A DNA stretch of 59,750 bases, from NCBI GenBank assembly GCA_017744415.1, contig JAGIBJ010000022.1, forward strand, positions 1 to 59,750. Reading direction: 5' to 3'. The translations under genes and the position numbers were made by a program. The notes beneath the pieces were generated by a model. The model was not told the origin of the DNA. It did not search any database and worked only from the letters and a program-made list of their open reading frames with translations. Positions 45,853 through 53,672 of the stretch are shown piece by piece (the stretch's first letter is position 1; each line of letters begins with the position of its first letter). Source of the stretch: Solirubrobacteraceae bacterium. Its GTDB lineage: Bacteria; Actinomycetota; Thermoleophilia; Solirubrobacterales; Solirubrobacteraceae.

Positions 45853-47568
45853 CTAGGGCGTCGCCTCGTCGATGGTCGGACCCTGCTCGGCACCGGGGAA
45901 GGCGGTGCGCTCCTGCTGCTGCAGGCCGCGGAGGTCTTCCACCGACTGATGCATGGCGTTGAACCCGATCGCCGAGACGATCACGATCGCGAGCGTGATG
46001 ATGAGCGCGCCGCGCCGGTTGCCACGGTCGACGGGGCCGTCGGCGTAGTCGTCGGCGTCGGCCTGCACCTGCGCCCAGCGCGTGCGCACGTGCGTGAGCG
46101 CGAGGATCGCGATCGCGAGCGTCGGCACGATCGAGGCGATGAACACCGCCGGCAGTGAGACGAGCAGCAGCAGTCCCCAGGCGCGGTCGGGCTGCATCTG
46201 CATCGCGCGAGCACCTGGGAAGCGCGCGATCGGGATCGCGAGGAAGAGCGCTGCGAAGAAGCCGGTGGCCGATGCGGCGGCGGCCCAGCCGCGGTCGTGC
46301 ATCAGGCTCATCACGCCGGAGCCGAGCGTGAGCGCGAGCATCGAGGTGAGCGCGATGTTGAGTCGGCGCACCGGGTCGCGGCGCATGTCCTGACGCTCGG
46401 CCTGCTGCTCCATGTGAGCGAAGATCACGCCGCCGAGGCAGAAGATCGCGAGCGTGGCGGTGACCCACTCGACGCCGTAGACCTTCGGGTAGAGCGCGAT
46501 CGCTTGGAGGGTGTCGACGGCCGACCCGATCAGGGGCACCGGGCGGAGGAGGTCGGCGATCTTCGCGCCCGCGATGACGATCAGTACCGAGACGACGATG
46601 ATCGCGAGGGCCACGCGGGCGCTGGCCCCGCGGTCGCGGCCGAACGCGCGGAGGTCGCCGCGGCGGGGCAGCGCGGCGAGCGCGCGGCCGGCAAGCCGTG
46701 AGCCGCCGATCTCGGCGGGTGGAGCAGCGGCGGAAGGGACTGATGCGTGCTCGGTCGGGAGGCTCATCCGCAGCGGGGCGCCGAGGCTCGCTGCCTCTTC
46801 GGGCGTGAGCGTCAGCGGATCGAAGCCGGACACTGCGGGTGCCGCTGCCGCTGCCGCTGCCGCTGCCGGCGCGGCGGCTGCTGGGATCTCGTCGGTGGGC
46901 TGTTCGTCGTCCAGGCTTGGATCGAGTGCCAGAAGCTCGGCCGACGCGGCGACCACGAGGCGCTCGGCGGCGAAGCCGGGAGGCGCCGCCGATGCGCCGT
47001 CGGCGGGGCGCGGGGGCGCGCTGGGCGGGGTGGGACGTGCAGGCGCGACGGTTCGGGGCGCGGCGGCCGGCCGGTCGAGGCGGCCGGCGAGCGGCTCTTC
47101 AGGGAGTGGCGGCAACGTCGGTGCGGGCGGCTCGGGGGCGAGCAGCGCGGGCACGTCGGCACCGGCAAGTGACACCGGCTGCGGCGCCGGCGCGGGCGGC
47201 GGAGTCGGGGCGGCCGGCGGCACCGGTGCTTGGAAGCGAGGGAAGGGCGTCGGCGGCGTCGGCGCGACCGGCGGAGCCGCCGGGGCGGGCCGTGGAGCCA
47301 CGAATCTCGGCAACGTGACGGTGGCTGCCACCGGAGTCGGCGCCGGGGCCGAGGCGGGCTCGGGAACGACGGCCGGCGGTGCAGGCCTGCGCTGGCCGGG
47401 CGGGACGGCCTGCGGGGCCGGGGCCGGCCATGCGACCGAGGTGCGCCGCCGCGGTGCGCGGCGGGGCGCGACGGGCGCAGCGGCATGCCCCGGCGCGCCC
47501 GTGGCGTCATCGGGACCCGGGCCCGAGGGCTCCGGGTGGGCGGGCTGCAGCGCGCTCATCACTCTCAT
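45853..47568 (-). CDS. Pro/Ala-rich multi-pass membrane protein of unknown function
   Basis: 571 residues. The first 300 or so are low-complexity Pro/Ala/Arg with no fold I recognise; the coding DNA includes a (GCCGCT)n microsatellite at 46841-46867 giving a poly-Ala run. The C-terminal half holds about six hydrophobic segments (ALAIIVVSVLIVIAGAKI, WVTATLAIFCLGGVIFA, LTSMLALTLGSGVM, AASATGFFAALFLAIPI, GLLLLVSLPAVFIASIVPTLAIAILALTHV, GALIITLAIVIVSAIGFNAM). A long disordered cytoplasmic arm before a membrane domain suggests a scaffold or sensor, but that is inference. ATG 47559 is an alternative start. It lies downstream of the site-2 protease gene on the same strand. Confidence 0.7.
   Translation of the reverse strand: MRVMSALQPAHPEPSGPGPDDATGAPGHAAAPVAPRRAPRRRTSVAWPAPAPQAVPPGQRRPAPPAVVPEPASAPAPTPVAATVTLPRFVAPRPAPAAPPVAPTPPTPFPRFQAPVPPAAPTPPPAPAPQPVSLAGADVPALLAPEPPAPTLPPLPEEPLAGRLDRPAAAPRTVAPARPTPPSAPPRPADGASAAPPGFAAERLVVAASAELLALDPSLDDEQPTDEIPAAAAPAAAAAAAAAPAVSGFDPLTLTPEEAASLGAPLRMSLPTEHASVPSAAAPPAEIGGSRLAGRALAALPRRGDLRAFGRDRGASARVALAIIVVSVLIVIAGAKIADLLRPVPLIGSAVDTLQAIALYPKVYGVEWVTATLAIFCLGGVIFAHMEQQAERQDMRRDPVRRLNIALTSMLALTLGSGVMSLMHDRGWAAAASATGFFAALFLAIPIARFPGARAMQMQPDRAWGLLLLVSLPAVFIASIVPTLAIAILALTHVRTRWAQVQADADDYADGPVDRGNRRGALIITLAIVIVSAIGFNAMHQSVEDLRGLQQQERTAFPGAEQGPTIDEATP
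46841..46867 (-). repeat. Hexanucleotide microsatellite (GCCGCT)n
   Basis: Four and a half in-frame copies of GCCGCT inside the membrane-protein gene, encoding Ala on the reverse strand. Copy-number change keeps the frame. Confidence 0.7.
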
Positions 47569-47595
47569 CGTCGGCTCGATTCCTCAGAACCTTTT

Positions 47596-47640
47596 GCCCC
47601 GTGGGCGATTTTCCCTGCCCCTTGGGCGCAGTTGCCCAAT
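47596..47640. promoter_or_regulatory. Iterated GCCC-N3-GGGC palindromes
   Basis: GCCC-CGT-GGGC (47596-47606) and GCCC-CTT-GGGC (47617-47627) are spaced exactly 21 bp, two helical turns; a degraded third copy begins at 47634. They lie just upstream of the Pro/Ala-rich membrane-protein gene and could be operator sites for it. Confidence 0.4.
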
Positions 47641-47714
47641 GGTTCGCACACCCGAGCGGTCGGCGCGGGCAGCCGATGTGGACGTCCGTGGTCGCGTGGC
47701 GGGCGCCGCGCGGC

Positions 47715-48650
47715 TCAGTCCAGCGAACCGACCGAGACGACGGCGGGTGTCTGCGGCGCGCTGACGATCTCGTCCGTGCGATCCGCGAATGACGCCGCCA
47801 TCCCGAAGGCGCACACGGCGCTTACCCCCAGGAACAACACCACGGCGTTCAAGCGGGACTCGTAGGCCACGCCGTCGGCTCGGTCGAGCGCGAGACCCTC
47901 GCCACGCGCGCCGTACCAGCGGAACGCGGCCACGGCGGCGACGATGAGCGCGAGCATCGACCCGCTCCCGAGCCCGATGATCACGAGCCCCAACGTGAGG
48001 ATCGCCCACCAGCCCCCGGTGAACACGCCGGCGACGCCTCCACCGTCGAGGAACCCGATCGGGACGAGGTTGAGCAGGTTGAGGTAGAAGCCCGTGTAGG
48101 CGATGGCGCGCAGCAGCGGGTCGTCGCCGGCCGCGAGGTAGACCACGCTCGCCAGTACGGCGCCTGTGAGCGGCCCGGCGATCGAGACCCGCGCCTGCTG
48201 ATCGTCGGTGCGCGCCGCGTCGCTCAGCACGTAGGCGCCGAGGAACGGCACGAAGTTCAGCGCCTTCACGGGCATGCCCTCGCGCTTGATCTGGATCACG
48301 TGCCCGAGCTCGTGGATCAGCAGCGTGATCATGATCGCCGCGGCGAAGGTCCAGCCCCAGATCCACGCATACGCGGCGATGGAGACGGCGCCCGAGACGA
48401 CCGTGCCCAGGAGCGGGATCTTGAAGAGCAGCGTCACCTTGCCGAGGGCCAGCAGGACGTACTTGCCGACCTTCCACAGCAGGAGGCCGGCGAACGCGAT
48501 CGGGCCGCCGATCTTGCGCAGCCGGCCGCTGATCGCCTCGTCGTGCTCGGCCATCGTCTTGCGTGCCGGCGGCTCCCATCCCTCAGGGCGGGGCGCGAGC
48601 GGCCCGCGGAGCTGCGGCTCGGGCGGCTCCGGGGGAGGGCTCTGCGTCAT
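47715..48650 (-). CDS. Site-2 protease family (M50-like) intramembrane peptidase
   Basis: 311 residues with about six TM helices. Seen: the zinc motif HELGH inside ITLLIHELGHVIQIKREGM, and the second metal-ligand motif LNLVPIGFLDGGGVAGVF (N-x-x-P-x-x-x-LDGG). It resembles the compact S2P/SpoIVFB-like proteins that cleave membrane-embedded regulators; no anti-sigma factor is adjacent. The N-terminal 60 residues are cytoplasmic and Pro-rich. The reverse -10 box TACCCT (48658-48663) lies 7 nt before ATG 48650. Confidence 0.87.
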   Translation of the reverse strand: MTQSPPPEPPEPQLRGPLAPRPEGWEPPARKTMAEHDEAISGRLRKIGGPIAFAGLLLWKVGKYVLLALGKVTLLFKIPLLGTVVSGAVSIAAYAWIWGWTFAAAIMITLLIHELGHVIQIKREGMPVKALNFVPFLGAYVLSDAARTDDQQARVSIAGPLTGAVLASVVYLAAGDDPLLRAIAYTGFYLNLLNLVPIGFLDGGGVAGVFTGGWWAILTLGLVIIGLGSGSMLALIVAAVAAFRWYGARGEGLALDRADGVAYESRLNAVVLFLGVSAVCAFGMAASFADRTDEIVSAPQTPAVVSVGSLD

Positions 48651-48657
48651 GGGGCGG

Positions 48658-48663
48658 AGGGTA
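48658..48663 (-). promoter_or_regulatory. -10 box TACCCT of a leaderless promoter (site-2 protease)
   Basis: Reverse-strand TACCCT lies 7 nt before ATG 48650, in the 50-bp gap after pepF. Confidence 0.5.
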
Positions 48664-48700
48664 CGCGGCGGCGCGGCAGGGCGCGCCGCCGAACGAAGGG

Positions 48701-50515
48701 TCAGCGCGGCAGGTCGGGCCGCGCGGCGTACGCGGCCTCCTCGGCCTGCAGGCCGAGGCGCTCGACGAGATCCAGGCCGGCGTGCCAGAAGCCCGGGTCG
48801 GTGAGATCGACGCCGACGATCTTGCCGAGATCCTCGGGCGACTTCGAACCTCCGGCGGCGAGCAGCTCGAGGTAGTCCGGGACGAACCCCGCGCCCGTCT
48901 CACGGAAGCGCTGGTAGATCGAGAGCGCGAGCAGCTGTCCGAACGCGTACGCGTACACGTAGCCCGGCGTGTTGATGAAATGCGGCACGTACGACCACCA
49001 GATGCCGTAGCCGTCGCTGGCCCGCACCGCATCGCCGAAGAACTCGTCCTGCGACGCGGTCCACAGCTCGTTGAAGCGCTCGACGCTGAGCTCGCCCTCC
49101 TCCCGGCGCGCGGTGTGGATGCGCCGCTCGAAGTCGTTCATCGCCACCTGGCGGAACACCGTCGCGATCGCACCTTCGATGTTCTCCGCCAAGAGCGAGA
49201 GGCGGTCCTCCGGGTCGGTGGCGAGCTCGAGGAGTCGATCGAACACGAGCGTTTCGCCGAACACGCTCGCCGTCTCGGCGACGGTGAGCGGCGTGTGCTG
49301 CTCGTACGGGCCGCGCGGGCGGGCGAGCGACGCGTGCACGCCATGGCCGAGCTCGTGCGCGAGGGTGAGCACGTCGCGGCGGCTACCGGTGTAGCTCATG
49401 AGGATGTACGGGTGACGGGAGGGCACGGTGTAGGCGCAGAACGCGCCACCGCGCTTGCCCTGCCGCGGGGCAGCATCGATGTAGCTGTCGGTGAAGAACC
49501 GCTCGGCGGCGTCGCCGAGATCGGTGCTGAAGGCACGGTAGGAGTCGAGGACGAGGTCGCGGCCCTCGCCCCACGGGATCCGCGCGTCGTCAGCGGTGAC
49601 GACGGCGACGCGGTCGTAGTCGGCGAGCTGGTCGACGCCGAGGAGCTTCGCCTTCAGCCGGTACCAGCGCCGCCCGATCTCGTAGCGCTCCTTCACCGCC
49701 GTCACGAGCGCCTGCACCGACTCGTCGGAGGCTTCGTTGCTGAGGTTGCGGCTCGAGAGCCAGTGCGGATAGCTGCGCAGGCGATCGCCGATGGCCTTGT
49801 CCTGGAGCAGCGTGTTGAAGATGAACGCACGCGTCTTGAGCTCGGGCTTCAGCGATTCGGTGACCGCCTCGGCGACGGCTTTGCGGTGCTCGCGCTCGCT
49901 GGAGCTCAGGCGGTTGAGGATGACCGTGAGCGGCTCCTCGCTGTCTTCGCCGGGCACGGGCACCTTGATGCGCGAGAGGATCTCGCCGTAGAGGCGCGCC
50001 CACGCCGATGAGCCGGTCGGGCCCGTCTCGGCGAGCAGCTTCTCCTCGGCCGGCGAGAGGAGGTGGTCGCGGTAGCGGCGGATCGACCGGAGGTGGTGGC
50101 GCGCCTGCGCGGCGAGCGGCGACGCGATCACGGCCTCGGCCTGCGCGTCGTCGAGCGCGGCCCACTCGAGCTCGAAGAACACCAGCGCCGCCTCGAGGCG
50201 CGAGGCGCGCTCCTGAATCTCGGCGACGAGCGCGCCGTTGGCCGGATCCTCGGTGTCGGCGCTGAACAGCAGCATCGCGTAGCTGCCCGCGCGGCCGATC
50301 GTGTCGGAGAGGTCGGCGAGGCGGCTCACCAGACCGGCGAGCTCCTCGGGATCGCGGCCCGCGATCGTGCCCTCGTACTCGCCCGCGAGTGCCTCGGCCA
50401 CGGCCTGCGCCTCGTCGAGCAGCGAGCGCACGGCATCGGCACCTCCGCCGTCGACGAGCTGCTCGAGATCCCAGACGACGCCCGCGGCGTCGGTCGGCTG
50501 CGTGGCTTCGGACAT
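48701..50515 (-). CDS. pepF: Oligoendopeptidase F (M3 family)
   Basis: 604-residue cytosolic zinc metallopeptidase that degrades medium-length peptides. Seen: helical N-domain with VWDLEQLVDGGGADAV and FFELEWAALDD; the catalytic motif LAHELGHGVHASLARPRGPYEQHTPLTVAETASVFGETLVF, with HExxH and the downstream Glu ligand; and IWWSYVPHFINTPGYVYAYAFGQLLALSIYQRF typical of the PepF subgroup. The length is normal. The reverse -10 box TAGGGT (50522-50527) lies 6 nt before ATG 50515. Confidence 0.94.
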   Translation of the reverse strand: MSEATQPTDAAGVVWDLEQLVDGGGADAVRSLLDEAQAVAEALAGEYEGTIAGRDPEELAGLVSRLADLSDTIGRAGSYAMLLFSADTEDPANGALVAEIQERASRLEAALVFFELEWAALDDAQAEAVIASPLAAQARHHLRSIRRYRDHLLSPAEEKLLAETGPTGSSAWARLYGEILSRIKVPVPGEDSEEPLTVILNRLSSSEREHRKAVAEAVTESLKPELKTRAFIFNTLLQDKAIGDRLRSYPHWLSSRNLSNEASDESVQALVTAVKERYEIGRRWYRLKAKLLGVDQLADYDRVAVVTADDARIPWGEGRDLVLDSYRAFSTDLGDAAERFFTDSYIDAAPRQGKRGGAFCAYTVPSRHPYILMSYTGSRRDVLTLAHELGHGVHASLARPRGPYEQHTPLTVAETASVFGETLVFDRLLELATDPEDRLSLLAENIEGAIATVFRQVAMNDFERRIHTARREEGELSVERFNELWTASQDEFFGDAVRASDGYGIWWSYVPHFINTPGYVYAYAFGQLLALSIYQRFRETGAGFVPDYLELLAAGGSKSPEDLGKIVGVDLTDPGFWHAGLDLVERLGLQAEEAAYAARPDLPR

Positions 50516-50521
50516 GCCCGC

Positions 50522-50527
50522 ACCCTA
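50522..50527 (-). promoter_or_regulatory. -10 box TAGGGT of a leaderless promoter (pepF)
   Basis: Reverse-strand TAGGGT lies 6 nt before ATG 50515. Confidence 0.55.
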
Positions 50528-50635
50528 GTCGACACGCAACGGGCGTCGAGACCGTTGGCCAACTGTGACCGCGGCCACGCGCCGTGCGGTAGGTTTGCCG
50601 GGACTCTCCGGTACCACAACCACAGGTGTCCTCAC

Positions 50636-52165
50636 GTGCGGCTGAATCTCGCCTCGCTCATCGATCAGGCGGCCAAGCGCCACCCCGACCAGATCTTCGT
50701 GCGCCTCGGCGACATCGAGCTGAACTATCAGGCGATCAACGGGGCGGCGCAGCGCGTCGCGGCGTACCTGCAGTCGATCGGCGTGAAGCCGGGCGACCGT
50801 GTCGGCTTGATGCTCCCGAACGTGCCGCAGTTCCCGATCGGCTACTACGGCATCCTGCTTGCGGGTGGCGTCGTCGTCCCGATGAACGTGCTGCTGAAAG
50901 GTCGCGAGGTCACCTACTACCTCGAGGACTCCGGCGCGAAGGCCCTGATCGCGTGGTCGGGCTTCGGTGAGGACGCGAAGATCGGCGCCGACGAGACTGG
51001 CATCCCGCTGCTCATCACCGGCCCTGACGCGCTCCCCGAAGGCGCCACGCAGCTCGAGCAGGCGCTCGGCTCGGTCGAGCCGCTCGCCGAACCGGTACAA
51101 CGCATCGCCACCGATCCGGCGGTGATCCTCTACACCTCGGGCACCACCGGCAAGCCGAAGGGCGCGCTGCTCACGCACTCCAACCTCATGTGGAACGCCG
51201 AGATCAGCTCGCAGCTCCATGATCTCGGCGGCGACGACGTGCTGCTCGGGGCGCTGCCGCTCTTCCACTCCTTCGGGCAGACGTGCGTGATGAACGCCGC
51301 GGCTCGCCGCGGGGCGACGGTCGAGCTGCTGCCGCGGTTCGACGCCGGCCAGGCGCTGGGACTCATCGCGAAACGCAAGGTGACGAAGTTCTTCGGCGTT
51401 CCGACGATGTTCGTCGGTCTGCTCCACCACCCGGATCTGCCGACCACCGACGTCTCGTCGCTCGATCTCTGCGTGTCGGGCGGCTCGGCATGCGCGGTCG
51501 AGACGCTCCACGCAGCCGAGGACAAGCTTGCGCGTGTGCTCGAGGGCTACGGCCTCTCGGAGACGTCGCCCGTCGCCTGCTTCAACCACAAGGAACGCGA
51601 GAGCAAGCCGGGCTCGATCGGCACTCCGCTCTACGGCGTCGAGATGAAGGTCGTCGGCGACGACGGCGCTGAGGCCCCGCACGGCGAGATCGGTGAGATC
51701 TGGATCCGCGGTCACGGCGTGATGGCCGGCTACCACGACCGCCCGGAGGCGACGGCCGAGTCGATCACCGAGGACGGCTGGTTCAAGACCGGCGACCTTG
51801 CCCGCATGGATGACGACGGCTACTTCTTCATCGTCGATCGCAAGAAGGAGCTCGTGATCCGCGGTGGCTACAACGTCTACCCGCGCGAGATCGAGGAGGT
51901 GCTCTACGAGCACCCGTCGATCATGGAGGCGGCCGTGATCGGCCTGCCGCACGACGAGCTCGGCGAGGAGGTCGCGGCCGCGGTCGCCGCCAAGCCCGGC
52001 GCGACGCTCGACCCCGACGAGGTCCAGGCGTTCGTCAAGGAGCGCGTGGCTGCCTACAAGTACCCGCGCCACGTCGTCGTCCTGCCCGAGCTGCCGAAGA
52101 CGGCAACCGGCAAGATCCTCAAGCGCGAGATCGACCGCTCCGTCTTCGATCAGACGACGGCCTAG
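50636..52165 (+). CDS. Long-chain fatty acid-CoA ligase / acyl-CoA synthetase
   Basis: 509-residue ANL-superfamily enzyme that adenylates a carboxylic acid and transfers it to CoA. Seen: P-loop ILYTSGTTGKPKGALLTHSN, FHSFGQT, motif A5 EGYGLSETSPV, A7 WFKTGDLARMDDDGYFFIVDRKKELVIRGGYNVYPREIEEVLY, and the catalytic Lys near the end in PKTATGKILKRE. Chain length is not certain, but long chain is the usual annotation for this subgroup. The start is GTG 50636 (VRLNLASLIDQAAKRHPDQ); a TAGGTT box at 50590-50595 would give a short leader of about 35 nt. Confidence 0.92.
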   Translation: MRLNLASLIDQAAKRHPDQIFVRLGDIELNYQAINGAAQRVAAYLQSIGVKPGDRVGLMLPNVPQFPIGYYGILLAGGVVVPMNVLLKGREVTYYLEDSGAKALIAWSGFGEDAKIGADETGIPLLITGPDALPEGATQLEQALGSVEPLAEPVQRIATDPAVILYTSGTTGKPKGALLTHSNLMWNAEISSQLHDLGGDDVLLGALPLFHSFGQTCVMNAAARRGATVELLPRFDAGQALGLIAKRKVTKFFGVPTMFVGLLHHPDLPTTDVSSLDLCVSGGSACAVETLHAAEDKLARVLEGYGLSETSPVACFNHKERESKPGSIGTPLYGVEMKVVGDDGAEAPHGEIGEIWIRGHGVMAGYHDRPEATAESITEDGWFKTGDLARMDDDGYFFIVDRKKELVIRGGYNVYPREIEEVLYEHPSIMEAAVIGLPHDELGEEVAAAVAAKPGATLDPDEVQAFVKERVAAYKYPRHVVVLPELPKTATGKILKREIDRSVFDQTTA

Positions 52166-52261
52166 CGCTCGGCTGCCGCGGCGCGGTCGCCCGAGGGGCG
52201 GCCGCGTACTTCGGCCAGCGTCTCGATGCGCGTGCGGCCGCCCAGCGACGGCACCCCGCCA

Positions 52262-52381
52262 GCGCCGACGGCCGCCGTTTGACCGGCGACAGATCAGCCT
52301 TGCTGGGAGGCATCCGTCGCCCGTTGGTTGGCGGCCGTTTGACGGGCGACAGATCAGCCTTGCTGGGAGGCATCCGTCGCC
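52262..52381. repeat. 60-bp tandem direct repeat overlapping the DUF559 3' end
   Basis: Two copies with an exact 60-bp period: 52274-52321 and 52334-52381 differ at one base (52284 C, 52344 G). The right copy encodes the last residues and stop of the DUF559 protein (DASQQG), so the left copy is a duplicate of the gene's tail. Each carries a GGCGAC box preceded by GTTTGAC, and GTCGCCCGT pairs with ACGGGCGAC across the junction to form a 9-bp stem. Confidence 0.8.
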
Positions 52382-53367
52382 GGCTCGCGAGGACTTGGGA
52401 CGGGCGGGCCGGCGTTCGCCGCGAGGAAGGCTCGAATGCGAGCCACGGTTGCCTCGGGCGCGTAGACCAGATCGGCCCAGCGCAGCCGGAGGAACTGGTA
52501 CCCGAGCGCGCGAAGGCGAGTTTCGCGCTCGTCGTCGGCGACAATCTGCGCGGGTGACCGGTGATAGTCACGTCCGTCGCACTCGATGATCGCCGCGGTG
52601 CCCGGGCGATGAAGATCGGGCCGGTAGCCCGCAAGCAGGACGTTGACGACGAGGCCGGGCATGTCGCCGGCCTCCTCGACGAGCCGCAGCACTCGGCGCT
52701 CGAAGATCGATCGGAAGCGGCCGCTGTTCTCGTCGAGCGTCGCGAGCGCGGCAAGGAGCTTGTGGCGACCGCGAAGATTGCGGTGCCGCCGCAGCAGCAG
52801 TTCGAGGCGCCCGCCATCAAACTTGCCGAGCATGACCGCACGGTCGACGTACTCGGCGAGCTGTTCGACGCTCTCGTGGGCGGCCGCGTCGCACAACGCG
52901 CGCGCCGTCGAGACGCTCGGCGTGTCGTTGACGATGCGCTTGTCGGACGGGTCAATCCGCTTCGTCCGCCGGAAGACCACGCCGGCCGTTCGGCGTGGAG
53001 TCCCGCCTTCGACGAGGACGTAGATGTCGCCAGACTCGTCGTGTTCGGCGATTCCGTCGAGGGCGAGCGCCGACCGTGCCGTGAGCCGTCCGCTGGGTGG
53101 CCCGCTGAGCAGGGCCGCCCAACGTTGCGCGTCACGGCCAAGCTTTCCGCGCCGCGTTGTGAGCACCCGCCCGGGCAGCGGCCGGAGGACCCCGCCCATT
53201 ACGCGGTGGTCGATGGCTCGAGGCGTGAGCTTGTGCTCGCGCAGCTGTCGATAGGCGACGACGTCGCGCTGCTTCGCCAAGAGCTTCACCACGTTCTGGG
53301 GCAGTCCCGAGTTTGTGGTCCGCTTGAACTGAGTGACGGTGCCGTCGCGAAAGGTCCCCATACCCAT
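52354..53367 (-). CDS. DUF559 (Vsr-like endonuclease fold) protein with N-terminal AbiEi-like region
   Basis: 337 residues. The N-terminal 90 residues (LAKQRDVVAYRQLREHKLTPRAIDHRVMGGVLRPLPGRVL) look like the winged-helix domain of AbiEi-type antitoxins. The C-terminal 110 residues (FRSIFERRVLRLVEEAG, ADLHRPGTAAIIECDGRDYHRSPAQIVADDERETRLRALGYQFLRLRW) are a DUF559 domain, related to very-short-patch-repair and restriction endonucleases, with the E-D-D-R pattern of the active site. No AbiEii toxin is adjacent, so it is not a normal type IV toxin-antitoxin pair. It is flanked on both sides by related repeats. Start 53367 or 53361. Confidence 0.75.
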   Translation of the reverse strand: MGMGTFRDGTVTQFKRTTNSGLPQNVVKLLAKQRDVVAYRQLREHKLTPRAIDHRVMGGVLRPLPGRVLTTRRGKLGRDAQRWAALLSGPPSGRLTARSALALDGIAEHDESGDIYVLVEGGTPRRTAGVVFRRTKRIDPSDKRIVNDTPSVSTARALCDAAAHESVEQLAEYVDRAVMLGKFDGGRLELLLRRHRNLRGRHKLLAALATLDENSGRFRSIFERRVLRLVEEAGDMPGLVVNVLLAGYRPDLHRPGTAAIIECDGRDYHRSPAQIVADDERETRLRALGYQFLRLRWADLVYAPEATVARIRAFLAANAGPPVPSPREPATDASQQG

Positions 53368-53427
53368 AAGAGGGCGCAGCAAGCACAAATTCGCCCCCCC
53401 GACGCCGACGGTGTCGCGATCTCACCC

Positions 53428-53634
53428 GACGGGCGACGGATTGGCCGTGGTGGGGCTGGTGTGTCGCCGGTTGGTTTGACGGGCGACGGATTGGCCGTGG
53501 TGGGGCTCGTGTGTCGCCGGTTGGTTTGGCGGGCGAGGGGTTGGCTGTGGTGGGGCTGGTGTGTCGCCGGTTGGTTTGAGGGGCGACGGGTTGGGCGTGG
53601 TGGGGTTGGTGTGTCGCCGGTTGGTTTGACGGAA
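53428..53634. repeat. 50-bp minisatellite, four copies plus a partial
   Basis: Units start at 53428, 53478, 53528 and 53578 with a strict 50-bp period; a partial fifth starts at 53628. Each contains GACGGGCGACGGATTGGCC near its start and GTCGCCGGTTGGTTT at its end, so GTCGCC and GGCGAC face each other across a 13-nt spacer at every junction. Units 1 and 2 are nearly identical, 3 and 4 have drifted. The 50-bp period is not a multiple of three, so the tract is non-coding. It fills most of the gap between the DUF559 and nitrilase genes. Confidence 0.85.
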
Positions 53635-53672
53635 GTGCTCGCGGTGCCCGCGGATCGCCCCTGCCCCTGGCG

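Noticed and set aside
52354..53367. Type IV AbiE toxin-antitoxin system
   Set aside because: The AbiEi-like region is fused to DUF559 and no AbiEii nucleotidyltransferase toxin is adjacent.
53428..53634. CRISPR array candidate (four 50-bp repeats)
   Set aside because: The units abut without unique spacers and no cas genes are present; it is a minisatellite.
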